Notes: generated from the sequence alone by a model not told the origin. Shown: positions 8,137 through 21,549, counted from the stretch's first letter. The stretch is DNA of 33,898 bases from Zeimonas sp039807785 (GCA_039807785.1 JBDHRX010000020.1:1-33898); one strand, 5' to 3'. Numbers and translations: made by a program.

Positions 8137-9654
8137 TCACGCCTTGCCCCACTTGCGCAGCAGCGACGCCAACAACGGATCCGGCGCGCACGGCTGCTGC
8201 GCCTCGTCGATCGCCGCCGTGCCCGGCGGCTCCGCGGGCTCGCCGGGCACGGCCGGCAGCTCGCGCCGCTCGAAGAAGTGCACCGCCGCGAGCGGCTTCG
8301 GCAGGATCGGCCGCTCGCGGTCGTAGTAGGGATTCCCATCGTACTGGCCCGCGAACGGCGGATCCCCGAGATAGTTGGGCCGGCGAGCCACCACCGCCTC
8401 GTCGCCGGCGAGCTGCAGGATCATCTCGTCGGCCTGGAGGTCGAGCACCGTGCGCCCGTCGCCGAAGCCGGTGAGCTCGGCCATGTCGCGCGCCGCGTTC
8501 ATGTTCAGCGCCCCGAAGCACTGCAGCACGCGGCAGTTGTTGACCATGGTGCGCCAGTCGCCCGGATACAGCTGCGAAAGCTGGCTCACGTCCTGCCAGA
8601 AGCTCCAGGTCTGCACGCCGTAGCCGCGCAGCAGGGTCAGCGCCTGGCGCAATTGCGGCAGCGAACCGAGCTGCGCCGCCTCGTCGAGCACGAACAGCGT
8701 CGAACGCGGCGGTCGCGAGCGTCGCCGGGTGATCGCCCCCATCAGCACCGAGATCCAGACCCGCAACAGCTGTCCGTGGCTCTCGAGCATGTGCGGGGGC
8801 AGGACCAGATAGATCGACAGCGGCGCGCCGCGCGTGATGTCGTCGATCGCGAACGACGAATGCGAGGACGCCTGCTGCAGCAGCGGCCCGCGCAGGAAGT
8901 CGACCGATTCCTGGGCGAACGCGATGATCCCGCCCAGCGTCTCGGGCGCCCGGATCGCCAGCGCCGCCGCGCTGCGCCGCACCTCGGGATGCGCGGACTC
9001 CTTCATCCGCTCGAGCAGCGCCGAGGGATCCCCGGCAGCCTCGCCGATGACCCGGCGCAGCGTGCCGAGGTTGCCGCCCTCGTCGCGGTGATCGGCCAGC
9101 ACGTGGAGGATCGCGGCGGTGAGCAGGTGCCCGGCCCGCCCGACCCAGAAACGATCCTTGTCGGAGACCGGGCCGGCCCACAACGCGTGCGCCAGCATCG
9201 TCGCGTCGTCGACCGCGAGCGCGGAATCGATGTCGATCAGGTCGAGCGGATTGAAGCTGCCGCCCGAGAGGTCGGTGATCCGCATCGGGTCGATGACGAT
9301 CACCTGCTGCCCCATTTCGCGGCGCCGCCGGGCAGTGATGGCGACGTTCTCGCCCTTCGGATCCACGACGATCACCGGCCCCTCGTGGCGCAGCAGCGCC
9401 GGGACGATGCAGCCGATGCCCTTGCCGGCGCCGGTGGGCGCGATCGTGATCAGGTGCCCCTCGCCGGCGAGGAGCACCGGATCGATGTAGCCGGTGGCCG
9501 GGGACTTGTCCGGGCTCCCGTACGAGAAGCCGATCGGGCGGCGCGGCGCCTGCTTCTCGAGCGACCAGCCGACCAGCAGCCCCGGGTCCTCGAGCGACTC
9601 GGGGAAGCGCAGCGCCGGCGAGGAACCGTTCGGCAGCGACAGGCGGATCGGCAT
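8137..9654 (-). CDS. Orphan soluble VirD4/TraG-like ATPase
   Basis: A 505-residue member of the conjugative coupling-protein (VirD4/TraG/TraD) ATPase group. Walker A is APTGAGKG (72-79), followed by IVVDPKGE (95-102), FNPLDLID, and Walker B LFVLDEAAQLG (320-330); the region around 340-400 is the TraG C-terminal type. Classical coupling proteins begin with two membrane helices; here residues 1-65 are polar and no transmembrane segment is visible, so the protein looks soluble. No relaxase, VirB component or integrase is in the window. The start ATG at 9654 lies 8 bp after the stop of an unknown gene, so the two are probably co-translated. Function unknown: it may pump DNA or protein, or act in a defence or competition system. 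Confidence 0.8.
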   Translation of the reverse strand: MPIRLSLPNGSSPALRFPESLEDPGLLVGWSLEKQAPRRPIGFSYGSPDKSPATGYIDPVLLAGEGHLITIAPTGAGKGIGCIVPALLRHEGPVIVVDPKGENVAITARRRREMGQQVIVIDPMRITDLSGGSFNPLDLIDIDSALAVDDATMLAHALWAGPVSDKDRFWVGRAGHLLTAAILHVLADHRDEGGNLGTLRRVIGEAAGDPSALLERMKESAHPEVRRSAAALAIRAPETLGGIIAFAQESVDFLRGPLLQQASSHSSFAIDDITRGAPLSIYLVLPPHMLESHGQLLRVWISVLMGAITRRRSRPPRSTLFVLDEAAQLGSLPQLRQALTLLRGYGVQTWSFWQDVSQLSQLYPGDWRTMVNNCRVLQCFGALNMNAARDMAELTGFGDGRTVLDLQADEMILQLAGDEAVVARRPNYLGDPPFAGQYDGNPYYDRERPILPKPLAAVHFFERRELPAVPGEPAEPPGTAAIDEAQQPCAPDPLLASLLRKWGKA

Positions 9655-9662
9655 GGCCGGCC

Positions 9663-10367
9663 TCAGTGCAGCAGCAGCGCCGGCGCCTCGCCGACCAGGC
9701 GGAACGGCGACGCCCAGCGCTCGGCCTCCGCCTCGACCTCGCCGAGCGCCTCGTCGCCGATCATCTGCACATCGCCCGACGACAGGTGGTACGTGCCCGA
9801 GAACAGCGTCGATCCGTAGAGGATATGGGCGTCGACGATCCATCCGTCGGCCGGCTCGCCCTCTGCGGGAGGGCGCACCCGCATCGGGGCGAGCTGCGCG
9901 GCGATCGCCGGCGACGCCCGTCCGCCCGCCAGCCGCAACCCGAGGTCGGCCTCGCTCTCGACGATCAGGAAGCGTCCCTCGTCGGCGAACAGCTGGCCGC
10001 AGAACAGGCGCAGGTAGTCGATCGCCAGCCCGGGCGCATCGAGCGGCGCCAGCGCGCGCAGGTTGGTCCGGTGGATCGGCGCCGAGGTGCCGTCGAGGAG
10101 CACGATCTGCCGGCCCGGGCCGTAGAGGAAGTTCGCCAGGCCGGCGCCGCCGTCGGGCAGGCGCGCCTCGAACTCGACCAGCAGCCATCCGGGATAGAAC
10201 GACAGCGGGACCGCCCGGAAGCGCCGCACCAGGACGGTGGCGACCGCGTCGGAAAGCCCCTGCTCGGCAAGCGCCGCCCCGAGCAGGGCGGCCAGCGCCA
10301 CCCCCTCGGCAGGATCGAGATCCTTCCAGTCGGCGGTGATCAGCGGCGGGGCGGGCCAGGGATTCAT
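9663..10367 (-). CDS. Unknown protein paired with the TraG-like ATPase
   Basis: I do not recognise the family. From the ATG at 10367 (MNPWPAPPLIT) the product is 234 residues; an in-frame ATG at 10376 would add three. No signal peptide, membrane helix or catalytic motif is visible. It looks globular and acidic, with conserved-looking patches RFRAVPLSFYPGWLLVE, IDYLRLFCGQLFADEGRF and a beta-rich C-terminus. The stop is 8 bp before the TraG-like start, which suggests that the two products act together. A strong GC hairpin (10392-10410) separates it from the TM2 gene upstream. Confidence 0.75.
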   Translation of the reverse strand: MNPWPAPPLITADWKDLDPAEGVALAALLGAALAEQGLSDAVATVLVRRFRAVPLSFYPGWLLVEFEARLPDGGAGLANFLYGPGRQIVLLDGTSAPIHRTNLRALAPLDAPGLAIDYLRLFCGQLFADEGRFLIVESEADLGLRLAGGRASPAIAAQLAPMRVRPPAEGEPADGWIVDAHILYGSTLFSGTYHLSSGDVQMIGDEALGEVEAEAERWASPFRLVGEAPALLLH

Positions 10368-10374
10368 GCCCCGC

Positions 10375-10380
10375 ATCGTA
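10375..10380 (-). promoter_or_regulatory. Weak candidate -10 for the unknown/TraG-like pair
   Basis: Minus-strand TACGAT (4/6 to TATAAT) lies 8 bp before the ATG at 10367, immediately after the hairpin. If used, the transcript would be nearly leaderless. There is no -35. Confidence 0.2.
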
Positions 10381-10391
10381 TCAAGTCGCCG

Positions 10392-10410
10392 GCCGGCCGG
10401 TTCGGCCGGC
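10392..10410 (-). terminator. Strong GC hairpin between TM2 gene and unknown gene
   Basis: Perfect 8-bp stem GCCGGCCG/CGGCCGGC with a 3-nt GTT loop, 12 bp past the TM2 stop. It may end the TM2 transcript or attenuate reading into the genes below. No T-tract follows on the minus strand. Confidence 0.4.
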
Positions 10411-10421
10411 ATGGACGGCGC

Positions 10422-10844
10422 TCAGCGCCCGGCCATCGGATTGAACAGCGTCTCGAGCCCGATCGCCAGGGCCGACATCATCAGCGTGGCGCCGAGGATC
10501 AACGCAGCCATCGCCACCAGCACGGACGGCCAGCCGCTCGACGAGGCCCGGCCCGAGCCCGCATTGCGTCGCGCGTCCCATTTCGCATCGGGGGTGAGGC
10601 AGAACACGATCGCCTCGATCATCGCCGCCAGCACGACCGCCGTGGCGAAGAAGAACCCCGGGTGCCGGTACCAGGGCTCGGCGCGCAGCGCCACGCCGAG
10701 CGCGGGCAGCGCCAGCAGCGGATAGACCCACCAGGCGCGCGCGCCGAGATAGAGCCGGTGCGCGCCGAGGGCGCCGGCGAACAGCGCCAGCGCGCCGGCG
10801 AGCGCCTTGGAGCGATGCGGGGCGACGGGTTCGGGATCGGTCAT
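10422..10844 (-). CDS. TM2-domain membrane protein
   Basis: A 140-residue inner-membrane protein. Residues about 12-60 form a TM2 domain: two helices around GALGAHRLYLGARAWW, the usual G-x-HRFYLG-type turn. Two more hydrophobic segments follow (about 60-80 and 110-132), with a polar cytoplasmic loop rich in Arg, Gly and Ser between them. TM2 proteins have no general assigned function. The start is the ATG at 10844 (MTDPEPVAPHRSKA); the longer open frame to 10928 reads across the uvrA-side promoter. It is divergent from the UvrA paralogue and upstream of the unknown/TraG-like pair, for which it might provide a membrane partner, though the hairpin between argues against tight coupling. Confidence 0.75.
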   Translation of the reverse strand: MTDPEPVAPHRSKALAGALALFAGALGAHRLYLGARAWWVYPLLALPALGVALRAEPWYRHPGFFFATAVVLAAMIEAIVFCLTPDAKWDARRNAGSGRASSSGWPSVLVAMAALILGATLMMSALAIGLETLFNPMAGR

Positions 10845-10851
10845 CGACGAA

Positions 10852-10885
10852 TGTCCGGCATGAGACAGCCGCCATTGTCCGACAT
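10852..10885 (+). promoter_or_regulatory. Pair of 10-bp direct repeats, possible operator
   Basis: TGTCCGGCAT (10852-10861) and TGTCCGACAT (10876-10885) repeat with one mismatch at a 24-bp spacing, a little over two DNA turns. They lie in the divergent gap between the TM2 gene and the UvrA paralogue, upstream of an extended -10. They do not match the CTGT-N8-ACAG LexA pattern. Confidence 0.35.
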
Positions 10886-10898
10886 CCGGAAGCGATGC

Positions 10899-10907
10899 TG
10901 CTAGACT
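10899..10907 (+). promoter_or_regulatory. Candidate extended -10 for the uvrA paralogue
   Basis: TGCTAGACT fits TGn plus a 4/6 match to TATAAT. A start about 7 bp later would give a leader near 25 nt to the ATG at 10940 and would exclude the ATG at 10895. No -35 is evident. Confidence 0.35.
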
Positions 10908-10939
10908 CGGGCGCCCGCCTCCAGTCATCCGACGATCCG

Positions 10940-16935
<5,996 letters not shown>

Positions 16936-16939
<4 letters not shown>

Positions 16940-17361
16940 AGATCGATGGCGCCTGCCACTGCGGACGCGTGACGTTCACCGCCGAGATCGATCCGGAACG
17001 GGTCATGGCCTGCCACTGCAGCGATTGCCAGGTGCTGTCGGGCGCGCCGTTCCGCTTCGCGGTGGCGGCCCGCACCGACCGCTTCGCGCTCCGGGGCGAG
17101 ACGAAGCGCTACGTCAAGGTCGCGGCGAGCGGCAACCGCCGCGCCCAGGTGTTCTGTCCCGAATGCGCCACGCCGCTCTATTCGGCCGCGCTCGAGAACC
17201 CGGCCCAGGTGGTCATCCGGCTCGGCTGCGTGACCCAGCGCGCCGAGCTCGCGCCGAAGGCGCAGATCTGGCAGCGCTCGACGCTCCCCTGGCTCGCGTC
17301 GCTGCACGAAGCGCCGGGATCGCCGGAACAGCAGGGTTTCCTGCCGGCACCCACGGCGTGA
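16936..17361 (+). CDS. GFA/CENP-V-fold zinc protein
   Basis: A 141-residue protein of the glutathione-dependent formaldehyde-activating (GFA) family. The family's zinc ligands are present: CHC at 7-9, CHCSDC at 26-31 and CPEC at 74-77. Members bind zinc; many have no proven enzyme activity, so a formaldehyde role should not be assumed. The start codon overlaps the UvrA-paralogue stop (ATGA) and has a good Shine-Dalgarno, so the two are co-translated. An operon partnership of a DNA-damage ATPase with a GFA protein could hint at aldehyde-type damage, which is inference. It converges on the GST gene, with a small hairpin between. Confidence 0.88.
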
Positions 17362-17374
17362 GCCCGGCGGGCTC
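17360..17374. terminator. Hairpin between convergent GFA and GST genes
   Basis: GAGCCC and GGGCTC around a 3-nt loop, in the 16-bp gap between the two stop codons. A short bidirectional terminator is possible; no T-tract. Confidence 0.3.
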
Positions 17375-17377
17375 CGC

Positions 17378-18034
17378 TCAGGACTTCGCGCCGGGCGGCT
17401 GGATCCCTTCGCGTGCCATCGCCGCGGCCACCGCGGGATGCGCGGCCACGCGGTCGACGTAGGCCTTGTAGGCGGGCAGCGAATCGGCGTCGATGTCCGC
17501 GAGGCGGCCCCAGCGCAACAGCGTGAGCGCGTAGGCGTCGAGGAACGAGAGCCGCGCGCCGAGCCAGTACGGCGCCGCCGACGCGGTCCAGGACTGGATC
17601 CGCTCGAGATGCTTGCGGTACAGCGCGACGTTGACGCGCTTGATCTCCGCCTTGGTCTCCTCCCCGCCCTCGCAGAACTTCTCCGGCTTGAAGATGTGGG
17701 TGAACGTGGTATGGACGGTGTTGTTCATCCAGGCGAACTGCGACAGCGCCTGCGCACGGGCCCAGGCATCCGTGGGCAGCAGCCCCGCCTGCGGGAAGCG
17801 GCGATCCAGGTAGTCGCAGATCGCGATGATCTGCGACAGCGACTTGCCGTCGACCACCAGCGTCGGCACCTGCCCGTTGGGATTGATCGCCAGGTACTCC
17901 GGGCTGTGCTGCTCTCCCTTGTGGAGCTTCACGGCATGGGCGACGAAGTCCTCGCCGGTGGCGGCCTTGATCACCTCGAGGCCCACGTGGGGGACGAACG
18001 AGCAGGCGCCGGGCCCGTAGTGCAGTTCGAGCAT
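17378..18034 (-). CDS. Glutathione S-transferase family protein
   Basis: A 218-residue cytosolic GST. The thioredoxin-like N-terminal domain (1-80) has YGPGACSFVPH and NPNGQVPTLVVDG, with the cis-proline in VPTL and the glutathione-binding SQIIAICDYLD. The helical C-terminal domain contains the folding motif LSFLDAYALTLLRW. The class is probably Beta-like; the Cys in GACSF is at the usual beta-class cysteine position. The start ATG at 18034 is supported by GGAGA 7 bp upstream. It is divergent from the RraA-like gene, sharing a 98-bp control region. The physiological substrate is unknown. Confidence 0.9.
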   Translation of the reverse strand: MLELHYGPGACSFVPHVGLEVIKAATGEDFVAHAVKLHKGEQHSPEYLAINPNGQVPTLVVDGKSLSQIIAICDYLDRRFPQAGLLPTDAWARAQALSQFAWMNNTVHTTFTHIFKPEKFCEGGEETKAEIKRVNVALYRKHLERIQSWTASAAPYWLGARLSFLDAYALTLLRWGRLADIDADSLPAYKAYVDRVAAHPAVAAAMAREGIQPPGAKS

Positions 18035-18077
18035 CGAAAGGTCTCCGGTTTCGAATTGGGGATGGATCGAAGCGTCG

Positions 18078-18083
18078 AGTATA
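18078..18083 (-). promoter_or_regulatory. Candidate -10 for the GST gene
   Basis: Minus-strand TATACT matches TATAAT at 5 of 6 positions and would give a leader of about 37 nt. On the plus strand the overlapping TATACG (18080-18085), 18 bp after TTGGGG, could serve the RraA-like gene. No good -35 is seen for either. Confidence 0.35.
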
Positions 18084-18099
18084 CGATTGCAGCTGCCGC

Positions 18100-18115
18100 C
18101 CCCTCCCGGGAGGGG
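18100..18115. promoter_or_regulatory. Perfect 16-bp palindrome upstream of the RraA-like gene
   Basis: CCCCTCCC followed directly by its complement GGGAGGGG, ending 17 bp before the RraA-like ATG and upstream of the GST -10. With no spacer it fits a protein-binding operator as well as a leader hairpin. Confidence 0.4.
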
Positions 18116-18132
18116 CACCCCAGGAGTCGATC

Positions 18133-18837
18133 ATGAGCCTCGATCCCGCCGTCGTCGCCGCCCTGTCGGGGGTTTCCACCGCCACCCTGACCACGGTGCT
18201 GCTGAAGAAAGGCCTGCGCAACGTCTGGATGCGCGGCACCCGGCCCCTGCGCCCGGGCCAGCCGCGCCTGGTCGGCCGGGCGTTCACGCTGCGCTTCGTG
18301 CCGGCGCGCGAGGACCTGGCGACGCCCGAGTCCTGGGGCGCGCCGGTGTCCACGCGCGCGGCGATCGAGGCGATGCCGGCGGGCTGCATCGCGGTGGCGG
18401 ATGCGATGGGCATCACCGACGCAGGCATCTTCGGCGACATCCTGTGCGCGCGGATGCGCCGGCGCGAGGTCGCGGCCCTGGTCACCGACGGCGTCGTGCG
18501 CGACGGCAGCGGCGTCCTGGGCACCGACCTGCCGGTCTGGTGCCAGGGCACCGCCGCGCCGCCCTCGGTCGCCGGCCTGACCTTCGTCGGCTGGCAGCAG
18601 CCGATCGGTTGCGGCGGCGTCGCGGTGTTCCCCGACGACGTCGTGGTGGTCGACGATGACGGCGCGGTCCTGATTCCCGCCGCGCTGCTCGACGCGGTGG
18701 TGCCCGCCGCGCTCGAGCAGGAACGGCTCGAGGCATGGATCATGGACGAGGTGGCGCGCGGCGCGACGCTGCCGGGCCTGTATCCGCCGAACGAAGCCAA
18801 CCGCGCGCGCTACGAGGCGGCGCGCGGCCGGTCCTGA
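18133..18837 (+). CDS. RraA-family protein (possible 2-oxoacid aldolase)
   Basis: A 234-residue member of the RraA/HMG-CHA aldolase family. The family core GDILCARMRRREVAALVTDG (101-120) leads into VVRDGS, where Arg123 and Asp124 correspond to the substrate-binding arginine and metal-binding aspartate of 4-hydroxy-4-methyl-2-oxoglutarate/4-carboxy-4-hydroxy-2-oxoadipate aldolases. Database names such as 'ribonuclease activity regulator' derive from E. coli RraA; with the catalytic pair intact, an aldolase or decarboxylase role is at least as likely. AGGAG 6 bp before the ATG fixes the start. No aromatic catabolic genes lie nearby, so the substrate is unknown. Confidence 0.85.
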   Translation: MSLDPAVVAALSGVSTATLTTVLLKKGLRNVWMRGTRPLRPGQPRLVGRAFTLRFVPAREDLATPESWGAPVSTRAAIEAMPAGCIAVADAMGITDAGIFGDILCARMRRREVAALVTDGVVRDGSGVLGTDLPVWCQGTAAPPSVAGLTFVGWQQPIGCGGVAVFPDDVVVVDDDGAVLIPAALLDAVVPAALEQERLEAWIMDEVARGATLPGLYPPNEANRARYEAARGRS

Positions 18838-18878
18838 GCGCCGCGTTGCCGGCGCCGCCCCTGCCCGGGACGACCGCG

Positions 18879-18892
18879 TTGACCTGCATCAA
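18879..18892. promoter_or_regulatory. FNR/ANR-type box upstream of the ferritin-like gene
   Basis: TTGACCTGCATCAA matches the FNR consensus TTGAT-N4-ATCAA with one change. Its centre is 81 bp before the ferritin-like ATG. It suggests oxygen-dependent expression of that gene. No clear -10 is visible at class II spacing. Confidence 0.55.
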
Positions 18893-18966
18893 GGGCGAAC
18901 CGGCGTGCTCGCGCCACCCTTCCCGGTGGCGGGCGCCGGTGCGCCGCGCCGCCCCAAGGAGATGCA

Positions 18967-19464
18967 ATGAGCTACACGCTGCCCGAGTTTCTCGCCCATG
19001 CAGTGGCCCTCGAGAACGAGGCGGCCGAACGTTACCTCGAGCTGGCCGACATGATGGAGGCGCACCGCAACGACGAGGTGGCGGCCCTGTTCCGCGACAT
19101 GGTCCATTTCTCCCGGATGCACCGCGACGAGATCAAGGCGCGCGTCGGCGACCTCGTGCTGCCCAAGCTCAGGTCGTGGGAGTACCGCTGGAGTCGCCCG
19201 CCGGAAGTGGGCGGCGACGAGGCCTTCGACTACCTGCTCGAGCCCTGGCACGCGCTGCGCTATGCGCGCGAGAACGAGGTGCGGGCGATGGAGTACTACA
19301 GCTCGGTCGGCACCCAGTCGAGCGACCCGGAAGTCCGCCGGCTCGCGGCCGAGTTCGCCGGCGAGGAAGCCGAGCACGTCGATGCCCTCGACAAATGGCT
19401 CGCGCGCACGCAGCGCCCGTCCGCGACCTGGGACGCCGACCCCGAGGTCACGCCGCTGCGTTGA
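18967..19464 (+). CDS. Ferritin-like (rubrerythrin-type) four-helix protein
   Basis: A 165-residue ferritin-like protein of the short erythrin type, without a rubredoxin domain. The helices carry ALENEAAERYLELA (first Glu), MHRDEI (His52), ARENEVRAMEYY (Glu102/104) and EEAEHVDAL (Glu134-x-x-His137). The first ExxH pair normally expected is SxxH here (Ser49-His52), so the di-iron site may lack one bridging carboxylate. The start is fixed by AAGGAG 5 bp before the ATG. An FNR-type box upstream suggests induction at low oxygen. Role inferred: iron or oxidant handling in the cytoplasm. Confidence 0.82.
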   Translation: MSYTLPEFLAHAVALENEAAERYLELADMMEAHRNDEVAALFRDMVHFSRMHRDEIKARVGDLVLPKLRSWEYRWSRPPEVGGDEAFDYLLEPWHALRYARENEVRAMEYYSSVGTQSSDPEVRRLAAEFAGEEAEHVDALDKWLARTQRPSATWDADPEVTPLR

Positions 19465-19550
19465 ACCCCGGGCGGCCGCTCGGGCAACCCGGCTGATCCG
19501 TGGCGCCCGCCGCCGCACCCGGATCGCCGGAGGCCGCCCCGGCCCGGCCG

Positions 19551-20798
19551 ATGATCGACGTCGCCGTGATCGGCGCGGGACCGGCCGGCCTGATGGCCGC
19601 CGAGGCCGCGAGCGCAGCCGGCCTCGCGGTCGAGGTCTTCGACGCGATGCCTTCGGTCGGACGCAAGTTCCTGCTCGCCGGCCGGGGCGGACTCAACCTC
19701 ACCCATTCGGAGCCGCTCGACGCCTTCCTGTCGCGCTACGGCGATCGCCGCGCGCAACTGGAGCCGATCGTGCGCGACTTTCCGCCGGCCGCGCTGCGCG
19801 AATGGGCCGACGCGCTCGGCGCGCAGACCTTCGTCGGCTCGTCGGGCCGCGTCTTTCCCGCCCGGATGAAGGCCGCTCCGCTGCTGCGCCGGTGGCTGCA
19901 CCAGCTGCGCGAGGCCGGGGTCGGGCTGCAGATGCGGCACCGCTGGCTCGGCTGGCACGCCGATTCCGGCGCCCTGCGGCTGCGCGGCCCCGACGGCGAA
20001 CGCGGCGTGCAGGCGCGCGCCGTCGTGCTCGCGCTCGGCGGAGCCAGCTGGGCGCGCCTGGGTTCCGACGCCGCCTGGGTGCCGTGGCTCGAGGCGCGCG
20101 GCGTCGCGATCACGCGGCTGCGCCCCGCCAACTGCGGCTTCGACGTCGGCGGCATCCAGGGCCCGGGCTGGTCCGAGCACTTCCGCGAGCGGCACGCCGG
20201 ACGGCCGCTGAAGTCGGTGGTCGCCTGGGTGGACGAGGCCGGCGGCAACGCGCCGCGCCAGGGCGAATGCGTGATCACCGAAACCGGCATCGAAGGCAGC
20301 CTGGTCTACGCGTTCTCCGCGGCCCTGCGCGACGCGATCGAGGCGCGCGGCGCGGCGACCCTGCGGCTCGACCTGAGCCCGGGGCGCAGCCACGCCCGGC
20401 TGGCCGCGGATCTCGCGCGCCCGCGCGGCACCCGGTCCCTCGCCAACCACCTGCGGGTACGCGCGGGCCTCGAGGGCGTCAAGGCGGGGCTGCTGCGCGA
20501 ACGGCTCGCCGACGACGACTTCGCCGATGCCGAGCGCCTGGCGGCGGCGATCAAGGCGCTGCCGCTGCGCCTGATCGCGGCGCGCCCGATCGACGAGGCG
20601 ATCAGCACCGCCGGGGGCGTCTCGTTCGATGCGCTCGACGCGACCCTGATGATCGAGGCGCTGCCCGGCGTCTTCTGCGCGGGCGAGATGCTCGACTGGG
20701 AGGCGCCCACCGGCGGCTACCTGCTGACGGCGTGCTTCGCGACCGGCCGCACCGCCGGGCGCGCGGCCGCGGCCTGGGCGCGAGACGCCGGCGCCTGA
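19551..20798 (+). CDS. BaiN/HI0933-type FAD-dependent oxidoreductase
   Basis: A 415-residue flavoprotein. The N-terminal Rossmann motif is VAVIGAGPAGLMAAEAA, followed by VGRKFLLAGRGGLNLTHSE, the hallmark of the HI0933/BaiN family. The C-terminal part has ISTAGGVSFDALD and GVFCAGEMLDWEAPTGGYLL, which closes the FAD site. It most resembles the branch known as the PP4765-type flavoprotein. The reaction is unknown; some relatives reduce double bonds. I use the ATG at 19551, directly before the Rossmann strand; an in-frame GTG at 19500 would add 17 Ala/Pro residues. Neither start has a good Shine-Dalgarno. It is 86 bp after the ferritin-like gene and converges on the dioxygenase gene. Confidence 0.88.
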   Translation: MIDVAVIGAGPAGLMAAEAASAAGLAVEVFDAMPSVGRKFLLAGRGGLNLTHSEPLDAFLSRYGDRRAQLEPIVRDFPPAALREWADALGAQTFVGSSGRVFPARMKAAPLLRRWLHQLREAGVGLQMRHRWLGWHADSGALRLRGPDGERGVQARAVVLALGGASWARLGSDAAWVPWLEARGVAITRLRPANCGFDVGGIQGPGWSEHFRERHAGRPLKSVVAWVDEAGGNAPRQGECVITETGIEGSLVYAFSAALRDAIEARGAATLRLDLSPGRSHARLAADLARPRGTRSLANHLRVRAGLEGVKAGLLRERLADDDFADAERLAAAIKALPLRLIAARPIDEAISTAGGVSFDALDATLMIEALPGVFCAGEMLDWEAPTGGYLLTACFATGRTAGRAAAAWARDAGA

Positions 20799-20811
20799 TC
20801 GAGCGGCGCGG

Positions 20812-21549
20812 TCAGGGCGCCTGGAATCCCCCGCGCCGGTAGGTCAGCACCAGCGTGTCGCGATGCGCGCCGGACCCGTCGGGCTGGATCGGCGTCGCCT
20901 CGTGCACCACGCGCCGGTCGTCCAGCAGCAGCGCGCTCCAGGGTTCGCTCATCACGAAACGCAGGCCGCGCGGCCCGTCGGCCTCGAACACGCGCGACTC
21001 GCCGCCGCGCACGTGGTGGCGGGCCACCAGGACCACCGCCACGAAATCGACGCCGTCGCGATGCGCGCCCTCGGGCGTCGGCCGGCCGACCCCGCCGGTG
21101 GTGTCGATGCGGAACTGGTGCGCCTCGACATACCACCGGTCGGCGTCCGCGACGCGCGCGAAGAGCCTCCCGAGACGGCGGATCAGGCCGCACCAGGCAT
21201 CGTCCTGCGCGACGCCCGGCTCGATCGGCTCGAACATCCGCTCGATGCCGCCGTGCAGCGCGTTGTAGTCGAGCGGCTGCCAATGCGCGCGATGGGGAAC
21301 CGGACGCAGCAGGTCGCCCTCCGGCTCGTGGACGAAGCAGCTGTGGCGACGCCATCGATAGCGGCCTCCGTCCTTCAAGTAGCGATCGGGCGCGAGCCGG
21401 TCCCAGCTGGGCCGCAGGCGCTCGAGCGCGGCGGCCTCGACGCCGCCGGCGCGGCACAGTTCCGCGGCCGCCAGCACGGCGAACCCCTGCCGCGCCAGCG
21501 CGGGCCCGGGATCACGCCCCGAGAGCGTCCAGTTCTCGTCCAACGACAC
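20812..21549 (-). CDS. 2OG-Fe(II) dioxygenase, BsmA/isoleucine-hydroxylase-like
   Basis: A 245-residue member of the '2OG-Fe dioxygenase' family (PF10014 type), which includes bacterial free amino acid hydroxylases. The facial triad is His163 and Asp165 in EGAHRDGVDFV and His216 in VVHEATPI; Arg230 in HRDTLVLTYRR is the probable 2-oxoglutarate carboxylate ligand. RPVPHRAHWQPLDYN and HQFRID are also family-like. The substrate is likely a free amino acid or small molecule, which is inference. The start is ATG 21549 (MSLDENWTLSG). It is divergent from the EF-G-like gene, with 207 bp between. Confidence 0.87.
   Translation of the reverse strand: MSLDENWTLSGRDPGPALARQGFAVLAAAELCRAGGVEAAALERLRPSWDRLAPDRYLKDGGRYRWRRHSCFVHEPEGDLLRPVPHRAHWQPLDYNALHGGIERMFEPIEPGVAQDDAWCGLIRRLGRLFARVADADRWYVEAHQFRIDTTGGVGRPTPEGAHRDGVDFVAVVLVARHHVRGGESRVFEADGPRGLRFVMSEPWSALLLDDRRVVHEATPIQPDGSGAHRDTLVLTYRRGGFQAP

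Noticed and set aside
8137..9654. Conjugative or integrative element around the TraG-like gene
   Set aside because: No relaxase, integrase, VirB genes, direct-repeat att sites or tRNA target are visible, and base composition matches the flanking housekeeping genes.
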